The notes under the pieces are model-generated. The model saw nothing but the letters and a program-made list of their open reading frames with translations. It was not told where the DNA came from and did no database searches. 64,000 bases of DNA from Caballeronia novacaledonica (GTDB taxonomy: Bacteria; Pseudomonadota; Gammaproteobacteria; Burkholderiales; Burkholderiaceae), in the NCBI RefSeq assembly GCF_900258035.1, contig NZ_OGTP01000003.1:1-64000 (forward strand), in the 5' to 3' direction. Shown piece by piece: positions 28,784-36,759 of the stretch. Position 1 is the stretch's first letter, and every line of letters begins with the position of its first letter. The position numbers were made by a program, and so were the translations under genes.

Positions 28784-29182
28784 CTACGGACGTTTGGCGA
28801 CGAAATCGATCTCGACGAGCGCATCGCGCGCAAGCCCCGTCACGCCGACGCACGTGCGCGCCGGCAGCGGCTTCGGCAGAAAGTACGAGCGATACACCGC
28901 GTTCATCGCGTCGTAATCGCGCTTGAATTCGGTGAGGAAGATCCGCACGCTGACCACGTTGTCGAGCGTCAGTCCGACGCCGTTCAGCACGAGCTTCAGG
29001 TTGTCCATGACGCGCCGCGTCTGCGCCGCGACGCCTTCGGGCAGCGGCGCGGCGTCGTCGTCCGGATCGGTCGGCATCTGGCCGGTGAGGAACACCCAGC
29101 CGTCCGCTTCCGCCGCGTGCGAAAAAGGGCCGACGGGCGTCGGCGCGGCGGGGACCATCGTGAATTTCGGCAACTGGCTCAC
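28784..29182 (-). CDS. RidA-family (YjgF/YER057c) protein
   Basis: The protein is read from a GTG start at 29182, chosen because a good GGAG-AGGAA ribosome binding site lies right before it; it is then 132 aa, the usual length. The family deaminates reactive enamine/imine intermediates. The start PTPVGPFSHAAEADGWVFLTG and the arginine in PARTCVGVTGLA that binds the carboxylate of the substrate are intact. The second half carries ALVEIDFVA, typical of the family. It is transcribed alone. Confidence 0.9.
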   Translation of the reverse strand: MSQLPKFTMVPAAPTPVGPFSHAAEADGWVFLTGQMPTDPDDDAAPLPEGVAAQTRRVMDNLKLVLNGVGLTLDNVVSVRIFLTEFKRDYDAMNAVYRSYFLPKPLPARTCVGVTGLARDALVEIDFVAKRP

Positions 29183-29300
29183 TTCCTCTCCTCGTTTTGC
29201 TTTCGTATCGTCCGGAACCTGCACGTTAGCGCGCCAGAATTGCACGCGTGTTTCGGCCCGTGCGAAGATGGTGCGCCTTACGTTCACCTTCTCACACCCG

Positions 29301-29795
29301 ATGCTTCCCTACCCGCTTCTCGCCGACGCCGTGCTGCGCATGCTGACCGCGATGCTGATCGGCTGCGTCATCGGCATCGATCGTGATCTGCACGGCAAGC
29401 CGACCGGCATGAAGACGCTCGCGCTCGTGTCGCTCGGCGCGTGCATCGCGACAATGTGCGCGCAAGGTTTCTCGATGTCCCTCTCCGACGACACGGGCGT
29501 TTCGCGCGCCGTGCAGGGCATCGTGACGGGCGTCGGCTTTCTGGGCGCGGGCGTGATCCTGCAGAATCCGCGCGAGAATCGCGTGCGCGGGCTGACCACG
29601 GCGGCGTCGATCTGGGTGACGGCGGCCGTCGGCATCGTCTGCGGGCTGGGCCTGTGGAGCGTCGCGTTCATCGCGATGATTCTGATGATCGGGCTGCTGA
29701 CGATCGGACGTGTCGTCGAAAAACGGCTTCTGCGCCGCTGGATGGACAAGCCGGAAGACGAGCGCCAGAAGTACGCCGACGTCGAAGAAGTCTAG
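29301..29795 (+). CDS. MgtC/SapB-family membrane protein
   Basis: From the ATG at 29301 the protein is 164 aa with four to five hydrophobic segments. The family signature GCVIGIDRDLHGKPTGMKTL and GFLGAGVILQ are present. MgtC in Salmonella inhibits ATP synthase and is needed in low magnesium; most other family members are uncharacterised. No clear ribosome binding site is seen. Its stop codon overlaps the stop codon of the converging diguanylate cyclase gene by 4 nt. Confidence 0.92.
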   Translation: MLPYPLLADAVLRMLTAMLIGCVIGIDRDLHGKPTGMKTLALVSLGACIATMCAQGFSMSLSDDTGVSRAVQGIVTGVGFLGAGVILQNPRENRVRGLTTAASIWVTAAVGIVCGLGLWSVAFIAMILMIGLLTIGRVVEKRLLRRWMDKPEDERQKYADVEEV

Positions 29796-30958
29796 GCGAG
29801 CGCGTCCGCGACGGGCGCCTTCACGCGATTTCGGCCCGCGACCTTCGCCGCATAGAGCAGGCCGTCGGCGCGCGCCATCAGCGACGCGAGCGGCTCGCGC
29901 CGGTCCCACGCCGCGATGCCCGCACTGAAGGTGTAATGCAGCACGCCGCCGGGCACTGCGCACGGCGTCGTTTCGACCGTCTTGCGCAGACGCTCGACGA
30001 GCGCGGTCACATCTTCGATACGCTCCGCCGTGCAGAAAAGGCAAAACTCCTCGCCGCCGATGCGCCCGAACGCGTCGTCATCGCGGATGCGCGCGCGCAC
30101 GATGGACGCGAAATGACGCAGCACTTCGTCGCCGGCCGCGTGACCGTAGCGGTCGTTGACGCTCTTGAAGTGATCGACATCCACAACCGCGACGTACTCG
30201 CGTTTCTGTCCGGCGCGCGCGAGACGTTCGGCGGCCGTCGCCAGAAACGCTTTTCTCGACAGCGCGCCGGTGAGATCGTCGAAGCGCGCGAGCCGTTCGA
30301 GCCGCTGCGCGAGCCGGTCGTGCGCCATCATCACGAGACCGATGCACAGCGACGGCAGCACGAGAATGCCGAGCGCGAGAAACGTGATCTGCATCGCGCC
30401 GGGTTGCAGCAGCGCGGCCTGCGCGGGCGGCTTCACGGCGTAGATCGCGCCGCGCACCGTATGCCCGAGCGCGCCGAGCGCGGCCGCGCCGACGACGAAC
30501 AGATAGTTGTAGCGCGGCCGCTCTTTCGGGCGCTCCAGCAGCACGCGGCCGGCGATCGCAAGACAACAGGCGGCATGAAACGCCGACACGATCACCACGC
30601 GCACATGCACGGCAGGCACGACATACGTGAAGTAGACGATGCCCGCCATCACGCCGAGCCACATGACCCAGCCGGTCCAGCGCTGCGCGGGGCGCGTGCG
30701 CACATCAAAGAAATCGTTGCAGCCTTCGTAGATGAGCAGGATGGTCGCGGCGAGCAACTGGTTCGCCGCGACGACGCCGAGCCACGCGGGCGCGACGTTC
30801 TGCGCGGCGAAGAGCACGAGCGAAACGATCGCGAGCACGTTCGCGAGGAGCCAGCGGCGCACGCCCGCGATCGCATGCGAGAGCAGCGAAATCAGCACCA
30901 GTATCGAGAGGATGCTCGATAGCGCGGTGACGACGAGAATGCTGACGGGACTGAACAT
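29792..30958 (-). CDS. Membrane-bound diguanylate cyclase (GGDEF domain)
   Basis: From the ATG at 30958 the protein is 388 aa. About six hydrophobic segments fill residues 1-215, then a GGDEF domain follows (about 220-375) with the signature GRIGGEEFCLF, the active GGEEF form. The DVDHFKSVNDRYGHAAGD motif that binds metal and GTP is intact. It should make cyclic di-GMP from two GTP. The RxxD inhibitory site is not obvious. The input signal of the membrane part is unknown. Confidence 0.93.
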   Translation of the reverse strand: MFSPVSILVVTALSSILSILVLISLLSHAIAGVRRWLLANVLAIVSLVLFAAQNVAPAWLGVVAANQLLAATILLIYEGCNDFFDVRTRPAQRWTGWVMWLGVMAGIVYFTYVVPAVHVRVVIVSAFHAACCLAIAGRVLLERPKERPRYNYLFVVGAAALGALGHTVRGAIYAVKPPAQAALLQPGAMQITFLALGILVLPSLCIGLVMMAHDRLAQRLERLARFDDLTGALSRKAFLATAAERLARAGQKREYVAVVDVDHFKSVNDRYGHAAGDEVLRHFASIVRARIRDDDAFGRIGGEEFCLFCTAERIEDVTALVERLRKTVETTPCAVPGGVLHYTFSAGIAAWDRREPLASLMARADGLLYAAKVAGRNRVKAPVADALA

Positions 30959-31109
30959 CGCTGAAAGTGGACGGGATATCGCGCGTGCTTGCGGAAGGCG
31001 GCGTCGCGGCGCAGGAAGCACGAGTATCCGACATCGCCCACGTGTTTACGGCATGGATCGGCGCAGCTTGAACGAACCGGCGTGCGGCACGCGGTCGCAC
31101 GCCGGAAGC

Positions 31110-31143
31110 AAAAACGCGGCGCAGCCTTTCGGCCCGCCGCGTT
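31110..31143 (-). terminator. Terminator of the small His/Arg-rich exported gene
   Basis: A 9-bp stem (AACGCGGCG / CGCCGCGTT) with an inner GCC/GGC and GAAA loop, followed by TTTTT on the minus strand. Confidence 0.75.
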
Positions 31144-31165
31144 CGATTGTGCGATTTGCCGCGAC

Positions 31166-31447
31166 TTACCATCCGCGACGCTCGTGCCAGCGTTCCTCGC
31201 GGCGCATCTCATGATGCCAGCGGCGCTCGCGCCATTCGTGACGGCGCCATTCGCGCTCGCGCCACTGATCGCGTTGGTAGCCGTAACCATCGCCGTATCC
31301 GTAATAGCCGACCGGCACGGCAGGCTGCGCATACACCGGCACGCCGACGCCCACGGCGACATCGACATGCGCATTCGCCGACGCCGACATGGCCAGTGCC
31401 ACGATCCCCGCCAGCCCGACAACCGTTCCAAGAAGTTTCTTTTTCAT
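31166..31447 (-). CDS. Small exported protein with Tyr/Gly- and Arg/Trp/His-rich tail
   Basis: From the ATG at 31447 with a strong ribosome binding site (AAGGAG), this is a 93-aa protein with a signal peptide (MKKKLLGTVVGLAGIVALAM, cleavage near ANA). The mature part has a short Val/Pro/Tyr stretch and then a tail of repeated WRER, RRHEWRER and HEMRREE units, rich in Arg, His, Glu and Trp. Such tails are seen in many Burkholderia periplasmic proteins without a known role. Metal binding is possible but not shown. Confidence 0.8.
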   Translation of the reverse strand: MKKKLLGTVVGLAGIVALAMSASANAHVDVAVGVGVPVYAQPAVPVGYYGYGDGYGYQRDQWREREWRRHEWRERRWHHEMRREERWHERRGW

Positions 31448-31572
31448 GTCGCTTTCTCCTTGCACCGAGTGCTCTGTGAGTCAGTGCAGTCTAGAAAGCG
31501 ATGCCGGATACAGGTGCAACGGGTCTGCCAGAAAGGTAACGTCAGGTAACGGTCAGCCAAAGCGAATGTGGT

Positions 31573-31995
31573 TTAGCGCACGCGCTTGCCGGAACCGTCG
31601 ATGACGACTTCGCCGTCTTCCTTCGTGAACGGTCCTTGCTGCGCCTCGGGCAGGATGTCGAGCACGCGCTCCGACGGACGGCACAGCCGCGCGCCCTTAG
31701 GCGTTTCGACGAAGGGCCGGTTGATGAGGATCGGATGAGCGAGCATCGCGTCGATGAGCTGATCGTCGGTGAGGCTCGCATCGTCGAGACCGAGTTCGGC
31801 GTACGGCGTGCCCTTTTCGCGCAACGCTTCGCGCACGGAAAGCCCCGCGCGCGCGATCAGCGCGACGAGCGTTTCGCGGCTCGGCGGATGCGTCAGATAC
31901 TCGATCACGGCCGGCTCGATGCCCGCGTTGCGAATGAGTTCGAGCGTGTTGCGCGAGGTTCCGCATTTCGGGTTGTGATAGATGGTGACGGTCAT
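31573..31995 (-). CDS. arsC: Arsenate reductase (glutaredoxin type), ArsC family
   Basis: From the ATG at 31995 the protein is 140 aa, the length of the glutaredoxin-dependent ArsC family. The catalytic cysteine is Cys11 in YHNPKCGTSRNTL. The LINRPFVETPKG motif, which holds an Arg that stabilises the thiolate-arsenate, is intact. No arsR or arsB gene is adjacent, so the arsenic role is not proven; solitary homologues (YfgD-like) are common and have unclear functions. Confidence 0.9.
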   Translation of the reverse strand: MTVTIYHNPKCGTSRNTLELIRNAGIEPAVIEYLTHPPSRETLVALIARAGLSVREALREKGTPYAELGLDDASLTDDQLIDAMLAHPILINRPFVETPKGARLCRPSERVLDILPEAQQGPFTKEDGEVVIDGSGKRVR

Positions 31996-32461
31996 ATGTC
32001 GCGATGTCCCTGCGTTCGTGAGTGAGCGTGATGACACGCCTCGCATTTTAGAACCGAAGCCACGATGACGCGACCGACAGCCTCGCGCCACGCGCGCGCC
32101 CGTGTCTCGCATGCAAGATCAATTGTGCTGTTCATTCCGGTATCCACGGCCTATAACGAAGGTTGCAGCGCGGCATGCGTCTTCTGCGGACCCGCGGGTC
32201 CCTTTCGCCGGCAAGCGCACCGGCGCTCCGTCTGCATCGCATTGGCGGGATGCCATGCGTGAATCGCACACCAAAAAGTTCGGGAAACCGGCGAAGGCAC
32301 ACGCAGCCGCGCCGGGAACCGGCACCGATGTCCGTCCGGCCCGCGCGCCACGCATGGCATGAGCAGCGCACGTGGCACGTTCCGTGCGGACCAACGATCC
32401 GAATCAGCGAATAGCGTTACGCGGCTTCTACGCGAGCGCGCCTTCCGATCAAGGAGTCGAC
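31996..32461. other. Intergenic region between arsC and a small exported gene
   Basis: This 466-bp region has open frames on both strands but none with a ribosome binding site, and their codon use is not gene-like. I see no gene, terminator or clear operator. It must hold the divergent promoters of the two genes. Confidence 0.5.
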
Positions 32462-32767
32462 ATGAAATCACGTATCGCCATGGCGGCGCTCGCCGCCTCG
32501 TTACTGGCCACGGCGGGCCTCGCCTCGGCCCAGCAGACTTACTATCGCACCGCGCAGGTGCCCGGACAGGCCACCGCCGATACCTGGACCGATCCCGGCG
32601 CGCCCCAGCAAAGCGCGATGCAACAGGAACAGTCGACCGACATGTCGTACGGCGGCGCCCCGATGACACGCGGCGCGGCAGGCTCGACCACGATGGGCAC
32701 GATGGACAGCGCCGCATCGAAGCCCTGCACGCGCGGGCCGCAGTGCAACATCTTCTTCGGCAACTGA
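32462..32767 (+). CDS. Small exported protein of unknown function
   Basis: From the ATG at 32462, with AAGGAG 7 nt upstream, this is a 101-aa protein with a signal peptide (MKSRIAMAALAASLLATAGL, cleavage near ASA). The mature part is rich in Gln, Ser, Thr and Met, and two cysteines sit near the C terminus (KPCTRGPQC). I do not recognise a family. It is the first of a short plus-strand run that ends with the DUF72 gene. Confidence 0.75.
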   Translation: MKSRIAMAALAASLLATAGLASAQQTYYRTAQVPGQATADTWTDPGAPQQSAMQQEQSTDMSYGGAPMTRGAAGSTTMGTMDSAASKPCTRGPQCNIFFGN

Positions 32768-32803
32768 GCGGGCAACGAAGCCGGTTCAACTGCGTTAGCA
32801 TGC

Positions 32804-32977
32804 GTGCATGACCCACGCGCGTCCGCTCGAAACGAACGGACGCGCTATCTCTTTGTCCACGGAACGGCCATCATGCACCGCGACGCATTTCTTGCGCTTT
32901 ATCCGTTCGCGACGAACATCGCGCACTCGGAGCAGTACGCGCCGGAGCGCGTCGGCTATCTCGCCGGACGGAAATAA
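32804..32977 (+). CDS. Possible small ORF upstream of the DUF72 gene
   Basis: A frame from GTG at 32804 encodes 57 residues (with RYLFVHGTAIMHRDAFLALY and AHSEQYAPERVGYLAGRK). An ATG at 32873 would give only the last 34. It ends 8 nt before the DUF72 start codon, which lacks its own ribosome binding site, so the two could be translationally coupled. The codon use is compatible with a gene, but the frame has no strong ribosome binding site and may be a remnant. No family is recognised. Confidence 0.35.
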   Translation: MHDPRASARNERTRYLFVHGTAIMHRDAFLALYPFATNIAHSEQYAPERVGYLAGRK

Positions 32978-32985
32978 GCGCGTTC

Positions 32986-33801
32986 ATGGCGACCTCGAAG
33001 AGCAAGAGCGCGCGCATTCGCATCGGCATCGGCGGATGGACGTTCGAGCCGTGGCGCGGCACGTTTTATCCCGATGGCCTCGCGCAAAAGCGCGAACTCG
33101 AACACGCGAGCCGCGCGCTCACGAGCATCGAAGTGAACGGCACGTTCTATGGCTCGCAAAAGCCCGCGACGTTCATCAAGTGGCGCGACGAAACACCGGA
33201 CGACTTCGTGTTCTCGGTCAAGGCGCCGCGCTACGCGACGAATCGCCGTGTGCTCGCCGAAGCCGGCGATACGATCGAGCGTTTTTTCGGCAGCGGCGTG
33301 CTCGAACTGAACGGCAAGCTCGGTCCGATCAACTGGCAATTCGCGCCGACCAAGAAATTCGATCCCGAAGATTTCGAGCGCTTTCTGGAACTGCTGCCGG
33401 CGAAAGTCGAAGGACGCGCGATTCGTCACGCGGTCGAAGTCCGGCACGAGAGTTTCTGCGATCCGGCGTTCGTCGCGCTCGCGCGGAAGTATCGCGTCGC
33501 GGTGGTGATCGCGGGAGATTCGAAGTATCCGCAGATCGCGGATGTGACCGCGCCATTCGTTTATGCACGCATCATGGGCACGACGGACAAGCAGGCGAAA
33601 GGCTATGCGAAAGCGGCGCTCGATCAGTGGACCGAGCGCGCGAAAACGTGGGCCGCGGGCGGTTCGCCGGACGACTTGCAGAGCTTCGGCAAGGCGGCGC
33701 CGAAAGCGGCGTCCCGCGATGTGTTTCTCTACGTCATCAGCGGCTTCAAGGAGCGCAATCCTGCTGCTGCGATCGCGCTCATCGAGCGGTTGAAGAAATA
33801 G
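32986..33801 (+). CDS. DUF72 domain-containing protein
   Basis: The 271-aa protein has the DUF72 barrel: IGIGGWTFEPWRGTFYPDG at the start, then FSVKAPRYATN, AVEVRHESF and VYARIMG. The family (YecE-like) has a TIM-barrel fold and unknown chemistry. Some homologues show structural similarity to metal-dependent enzymes. It converges with gudD, with 7 nt between the stops. Confidence 0.9.
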   Translation: MATSKSKSARIRIGIGGWTFEPWRGTFYPDGLAQKRELEHASRALTSIEVNGTFYGSQKPATFIKWRDETPDDFVFSVKAPRYATNRRVLAEAGDTIERFFGSGVLELNGKLGPINWQFAPTKKFDPEDFERFLELLPAKVEGRAIRHAVEVRHESFCDPAFVALARKYRVAVVIAGDSKYPQIADVTAPFVYARIMGTTDKQAKGYAKAALDQWTERAKTWAAGGSPDDLQSFGKAAPKAASRDVFLYVISGFKERNPAAAIALIERLKK

Positions 33802-33808
33802 CCGCCGT

Positions 33809-35149
33809 TCAGCGCACGAGACAAGGCTTCTTGTTGTCGAACTTCCAGTTCGGGATCAGATACTGCATCGCGACGCCGTCATCGCGCGCGCCGAGGCCGT
33901 GCTGCTGATACAGCGCGTGCGCCTTCTCCACTTCGTCCATATCCAGTTCGACGCCGAGACCCGGCACTTCCGGCACCTTCACCTTGCCGCCGACGATCTG
34001 CAGCGGATCGCGCGTCAGACGCTGGCCGTCCTGCCAGATCCAGTGCGTGTCGATGGCCGTGATCTTGCCCGGCGCGGCGGCGGCGACGTGCGTGAACATC
34101 GCGAGCGACACATCGAAGTGATTGTTCGAGTGCGAGCCCCACGTGAGGCCCCAGTCGTTGCACATCTGCGCGACGCGCACCGAGCCCTGCATCGTCCAGA
34201 AGTGCGGATCGGCGAGCGGAATGTCGACCGATTGCAACTGGATTGCGTGACCCATCTGACGCCAGTCGGTCGCGATCATGTTGGTCGCCGTCGGCAGGCC
34301 GGTCGCGCGGCGGAATTCCGCCATCACTTCGCGGCCCGAATAACCGTTTTCCGCGCCGCACGGATCTTCCGCGTAGGCGAGCACGCCGTGCTTGTCGCGG
34401 CACAGGCGGATCGCTTCGGCGAGCGACCACGCGCCGTTCGGATCGAGCGTCACGCGCGCCTCGGGGAACCGCTCGGCGAGCGCGGTGGCCGCTTCCATTT
34501 CCGCGTCGCCGGCGAGCACGCCGCCTTTCAGCTTGAAGTCGTTGAAACCGTAGCGCGCCTGCGCCGCTTCCGCGAGACGCACGACCGCTTCCGGCGTCAG
34601 CGCGACTTCGCTGCGCACGCGCTCCCAGTCGTCCTTGCCGTCCGCGCCGGATGCGTACTGAAGGTCCGTCTTGTTGCGATCGCCGATGTAGAACAGATAG
34701 CCGAGCATCTCGACCTCGTCGCGCTGCTGGCCTTCGCCGAGCAGCGCCGCGACGGGCACGCCCAGATGCTGGCCGAGCAGATCGAGCAGCGCGGCTTCGA
34801 GCGCGGTGACGGCGTGGATCGTCGTGCGCAGGTCGAAGGTTTGCAGTCCGCGCCCGCCCGCGTCGCGATCGGCGAACGCCGTGCGCACCTGGTTCAGCAC
34901 CGCCTGCATGTTGCCGATCGATTGCCCGACGACATACGCGCGCGCATCGTCGATCGTCTTGCGGATGTTCTCGCCGCCCGGCACTTCGCCGACGCCCGTG
35001 TTACCCGCGCTGTCCTTCAGGATCACGATGTTGCGCGTGAAGAACGGGCCGTGCGCGCCGGAGAGATTCATGAGCATGCTGTCGCGGCCGGCAACCGGCA
35101 CGACGCGCAATTCGGTGACTTTGGGAGTGGAACTGGCTTTCGTGGACAT
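33809..35149 (-). CDS. gudD: Glucarate dehydratase
   Basis: The enzyme dehydrates D-glucarate (and L-idarate) to 5-keto-4-deoxyglucarate. The 446-aa protein belongs to the enolase superfamily. The KxK pair (FNDFKLKGG), metal ligands in [19 protein letters not shown] and [11 protein letters not shown], and the catalytic His in [10 protein letters not shown] are all visible. It is the last gene of a minus-strand catabolic run with two permeases, a hydroxyacid dehydrogenase and, further on, garR and garL, so its pathway is complete here. Confidence 0.97.
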   Translation of the reverse strand: MSTKASSTPKVTELRVVPVAGRDSMLMNLSGAHGPFFTRNIVILKDSAGNTGVGEVPGGENIRKTIDDARAYVVGQSIGNMQAVLNQVRTAFADRDAGGRGLQTFDLRTTIHAVTALEAALLDLLGQHLGVPVAALLGEGQQRDEVEMLGYLFYIGDRNKTDLQYASGADGKDDWERVRSEVALTPEAVVRLAEAAQARYGFNDFKLKGGVLAGDAEMEAATALAERFPEARVTLDPNGAWSLAEAIRLCRDKHGVLAYAEDPCGAENGYSGREVMAEFRRATGLPTATNMIATDWRQMGHAIQLQSVDIPLADPHFWTMQGSVRVAQMCNDWGLTWGSHSNNHFDVSLAMFTHVAAAAPGKITAIDTHWIWQDGQRLTRDPLQIVGGKVKVPEVPGLGVELDMDEVEKAHALYQQHGLGARDDGVAMQYLIPNWKFDNKKPCLVR

Positions 35150-35185
35150 GAGCGTGATCCTGTGAGTTGAGCGAATGATTCGGTG

Positions 35186-36523
35186 TCAGTGCGCGCCGCG
35201 ATGAACCGCGTGCCCGTCCCGCGAGCGATCCGGGCCGCGTTTGCGCGTGAGGAAGGCTGCGGCCGCCGCGATCAGCGACGCGAAGCCGAGTGCGTACAAG
35301 CCGCCCGACACCGAACCCGTATGTTGTTGAAGATAGCCGAAAGTCGCGGGAGCGAAGAAACCGCCGAGATTGCCGACCGAGTTGATGAGCGCGATCACGC
35401 CGGCCGCGACGCGCGCATCGAGATAGCCCTGCGGAATCGGCCAGAACAGCGACGCCGCCGCCTTGAAGCCGATCGCCGAGAAGCAGATCGCGACGAACGA
35501 GAGCACCGCGTTGCCCGTCGTCGAAGCGAACAGGCCGCACGCCGCGATCACGAGCGCCACGGCAAGCCACGCCTGCTGGAAGCGCCAGCGCGCGGAGAGC
35601 AGCGCGAAGCAGTACATCGCGACCATCGCGATCATCCACGGCACGGCGTTGAACAGGCCGACCTGGAAATCGGTGAGACCGCCCATTTTGCGGATGATCG
35701 TCGGCAGCCAGAAGGTCGCGGCGTAGATCGTGAGCTGGATCGCGAAGTACAGGAAGCAGAACAGCACGATCTGCGGATCCTTCAGCAGTTTGATCGCCGA
35801 AACGTGCGCGCTGCCGCTCGCGGCTTCGCGTTCCGCCTGCTCCGTCGCGATCGCCTGTTGCAGCGCGCGTTGTTCGCCGGCGCTGAGCCAGTGCGCGTCG
35901 CCGATGCGCGATTTCAGCAGCATCCAGCTCGCGCCGCACAGCAGCACGGAGAAGCCGCCTTCGATCAGGAACATCCACTGCCAGCCGTGCAGGCCGAAAC
36001 CGCTGATCGACAGCAGACTGCCGGTGATCGGCCCCGACAGCACCGATGCGAACGCCGAGCCGGCGAGGAAAATCGCGACCGCCTTGCCGCGCTCCTTCTG
36101 CGGCAGCCATTGCGTGAAGTAGTAGACGACGCCCGGAAAGAAGCCCGCTTCCGCGATGCCCAGCAGAAAGCGCAGCACGTAGAACGACGTGTCGTTCCAG
36201 ACGAAGGCCATCGCCGCCGCGACGATGCCCCACGTTCCCATGATCCGCGTGAGCCACGCGCGCGCGCCGTACTTCTGCATCAGCACGTTCGACGGCACTT
36301 CGAAAAGCGCATAGCCGACGAAGAACAGGCCGCTGCCGAGACCGTACGCCGCCGCGCCGATGCCGAGATCGGCCTGCATGTGCGAATTCACGAAGCCGAC
36401 GTTCACGCGATCGATGTAGTTCGCGATGAACATGATGAGGAACAAGGGCAGCACGTGGCGCTTGACCTTGGAACTGGCCGATTCGAGCAGGTCGGCGGCG
36501 GGCGTGGCGATGGCTGAATTCAA
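35186..36523 (-). CDS. MFS transporter, anion:cation symporter (ACS) type
   Basis: The best start is a TTG at 36523, which has AGGAG six bases upstream; no ATG fits, and a frame open much further upstream is only the shadow of another gene. From there it is a 445-aa, 12-helix transporter. The motif IMFIANYIDRVNVGFVNSHM is typical of the ACS family, which carries sugar acids and other organic anions. It sits between gudD and gudP and likely moves glucarate, galactarate or a related acid. A GTCTGATGAC box lies 33 bp upstream. Confidence 0.9.
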   Translation of the reverse strand: MNSAIATPAADLLESASSKVKRHVLPLFLIMFIANYIDRVNVGFVNSHMQADLGIGAAAYGLGSGLFFVGYALFEVPSNVLMQKYGARAWLTRIMGTWGIVAAAMAFVWNDTSFYVLRFLLGIAEAGFFPGVVYYFTQWLPQKERGKAVAIFLAGSAFASVLSGPITGSLLSISGFGLHGWQWMFLIEGGFSVLLCGASWMLLKSRIGDAHWLSAGEQRALQQAIATEQAEREAASGSAHVSAIKLLKDPQIVLFCFLYFAIQLTIYAATFWLPTIIRKMGGLTDFQVGLFNAVPWMIAMVAMYCFALLSARWRFQQAWLAVALVIAACGLFASTTGNAVLSFVAICFSAIGFKAAASLFWPIPQGYLDARVAAGVIALINSVGNLGGFFAPATFGYLQQHTGSVSGGLYALGFASLIAAAAAFLTRKRGPDRSRDGHAVHRGAH

Positions 36524-36555
36524 GAACGTCTCCTGATCGAATCGCGTGGTACGTT

Positions 36556-36566
36556 GTCTGATGACA
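36556..36566. promoter_or_regulatory. GTCTGATGACA box, candidate operator upstream of the second MFS gene
   Basis: The 11-mer GTCTGATGACA is repeated, reverse-complemented, upstream of garL (41916-41926), and its first 10 bases occur again at 36691. It sits 33 bp before the TTG start. Placement before two promoters of one pathway, next to a GntR gene, suggests an operator. Confidence 0.5.
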
Positions 36567-36690
36567 TTGTATGACGACGATCTTTCGATGCCAATTGCGC
36601 GTTTACCCTTTTGCTTCGAGGCCTTTAGATCGGGCATTCGGTTCGAAATTGCCGTCGCAGCGCGTGTCGCGTCCGGAAATGAGTTAAGAG

Positions 36691-36700
36691 GTCTGATGAC
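36691..36700. promoter_or_regulatory. Second GTCTGATGAC box upstream of the second MFS gene
   Basis: An exact 10-base copy of the box lies 135 bp from the first copy, before the terminator hairpin at 36706. Paired distant boxes fit repression by DNA looping, but this is speculation. Confidence 0.4.
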
Positions 36701-36705
36701 TGAAA

Positions 36706-36735
36706 CGACGAAGCCGGCTCGCGCCGGCTTCGTCG
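36706..36735 (-). terminator. Hairpin between the two MFS genes
   Basis: A perfect 13-bp stem (CGACGAAGCCGGC / GCCGGCTTCGTCG) with a 4-nt loop lies after the gudP stop codon. The T run is weak, so termination may be partial. Confidence 0.6.
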
Positions 36736-36759
36736 GTCCTGCCTTCACTCTCTCGGCAG

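Noticed and set aside
32102..32394. Frames on both strands between arsC and the exported gene (86 and 91 aa)
   Set aside because: Neither has a ribosome binding site or a protein-like composition, and the two overlap each other.
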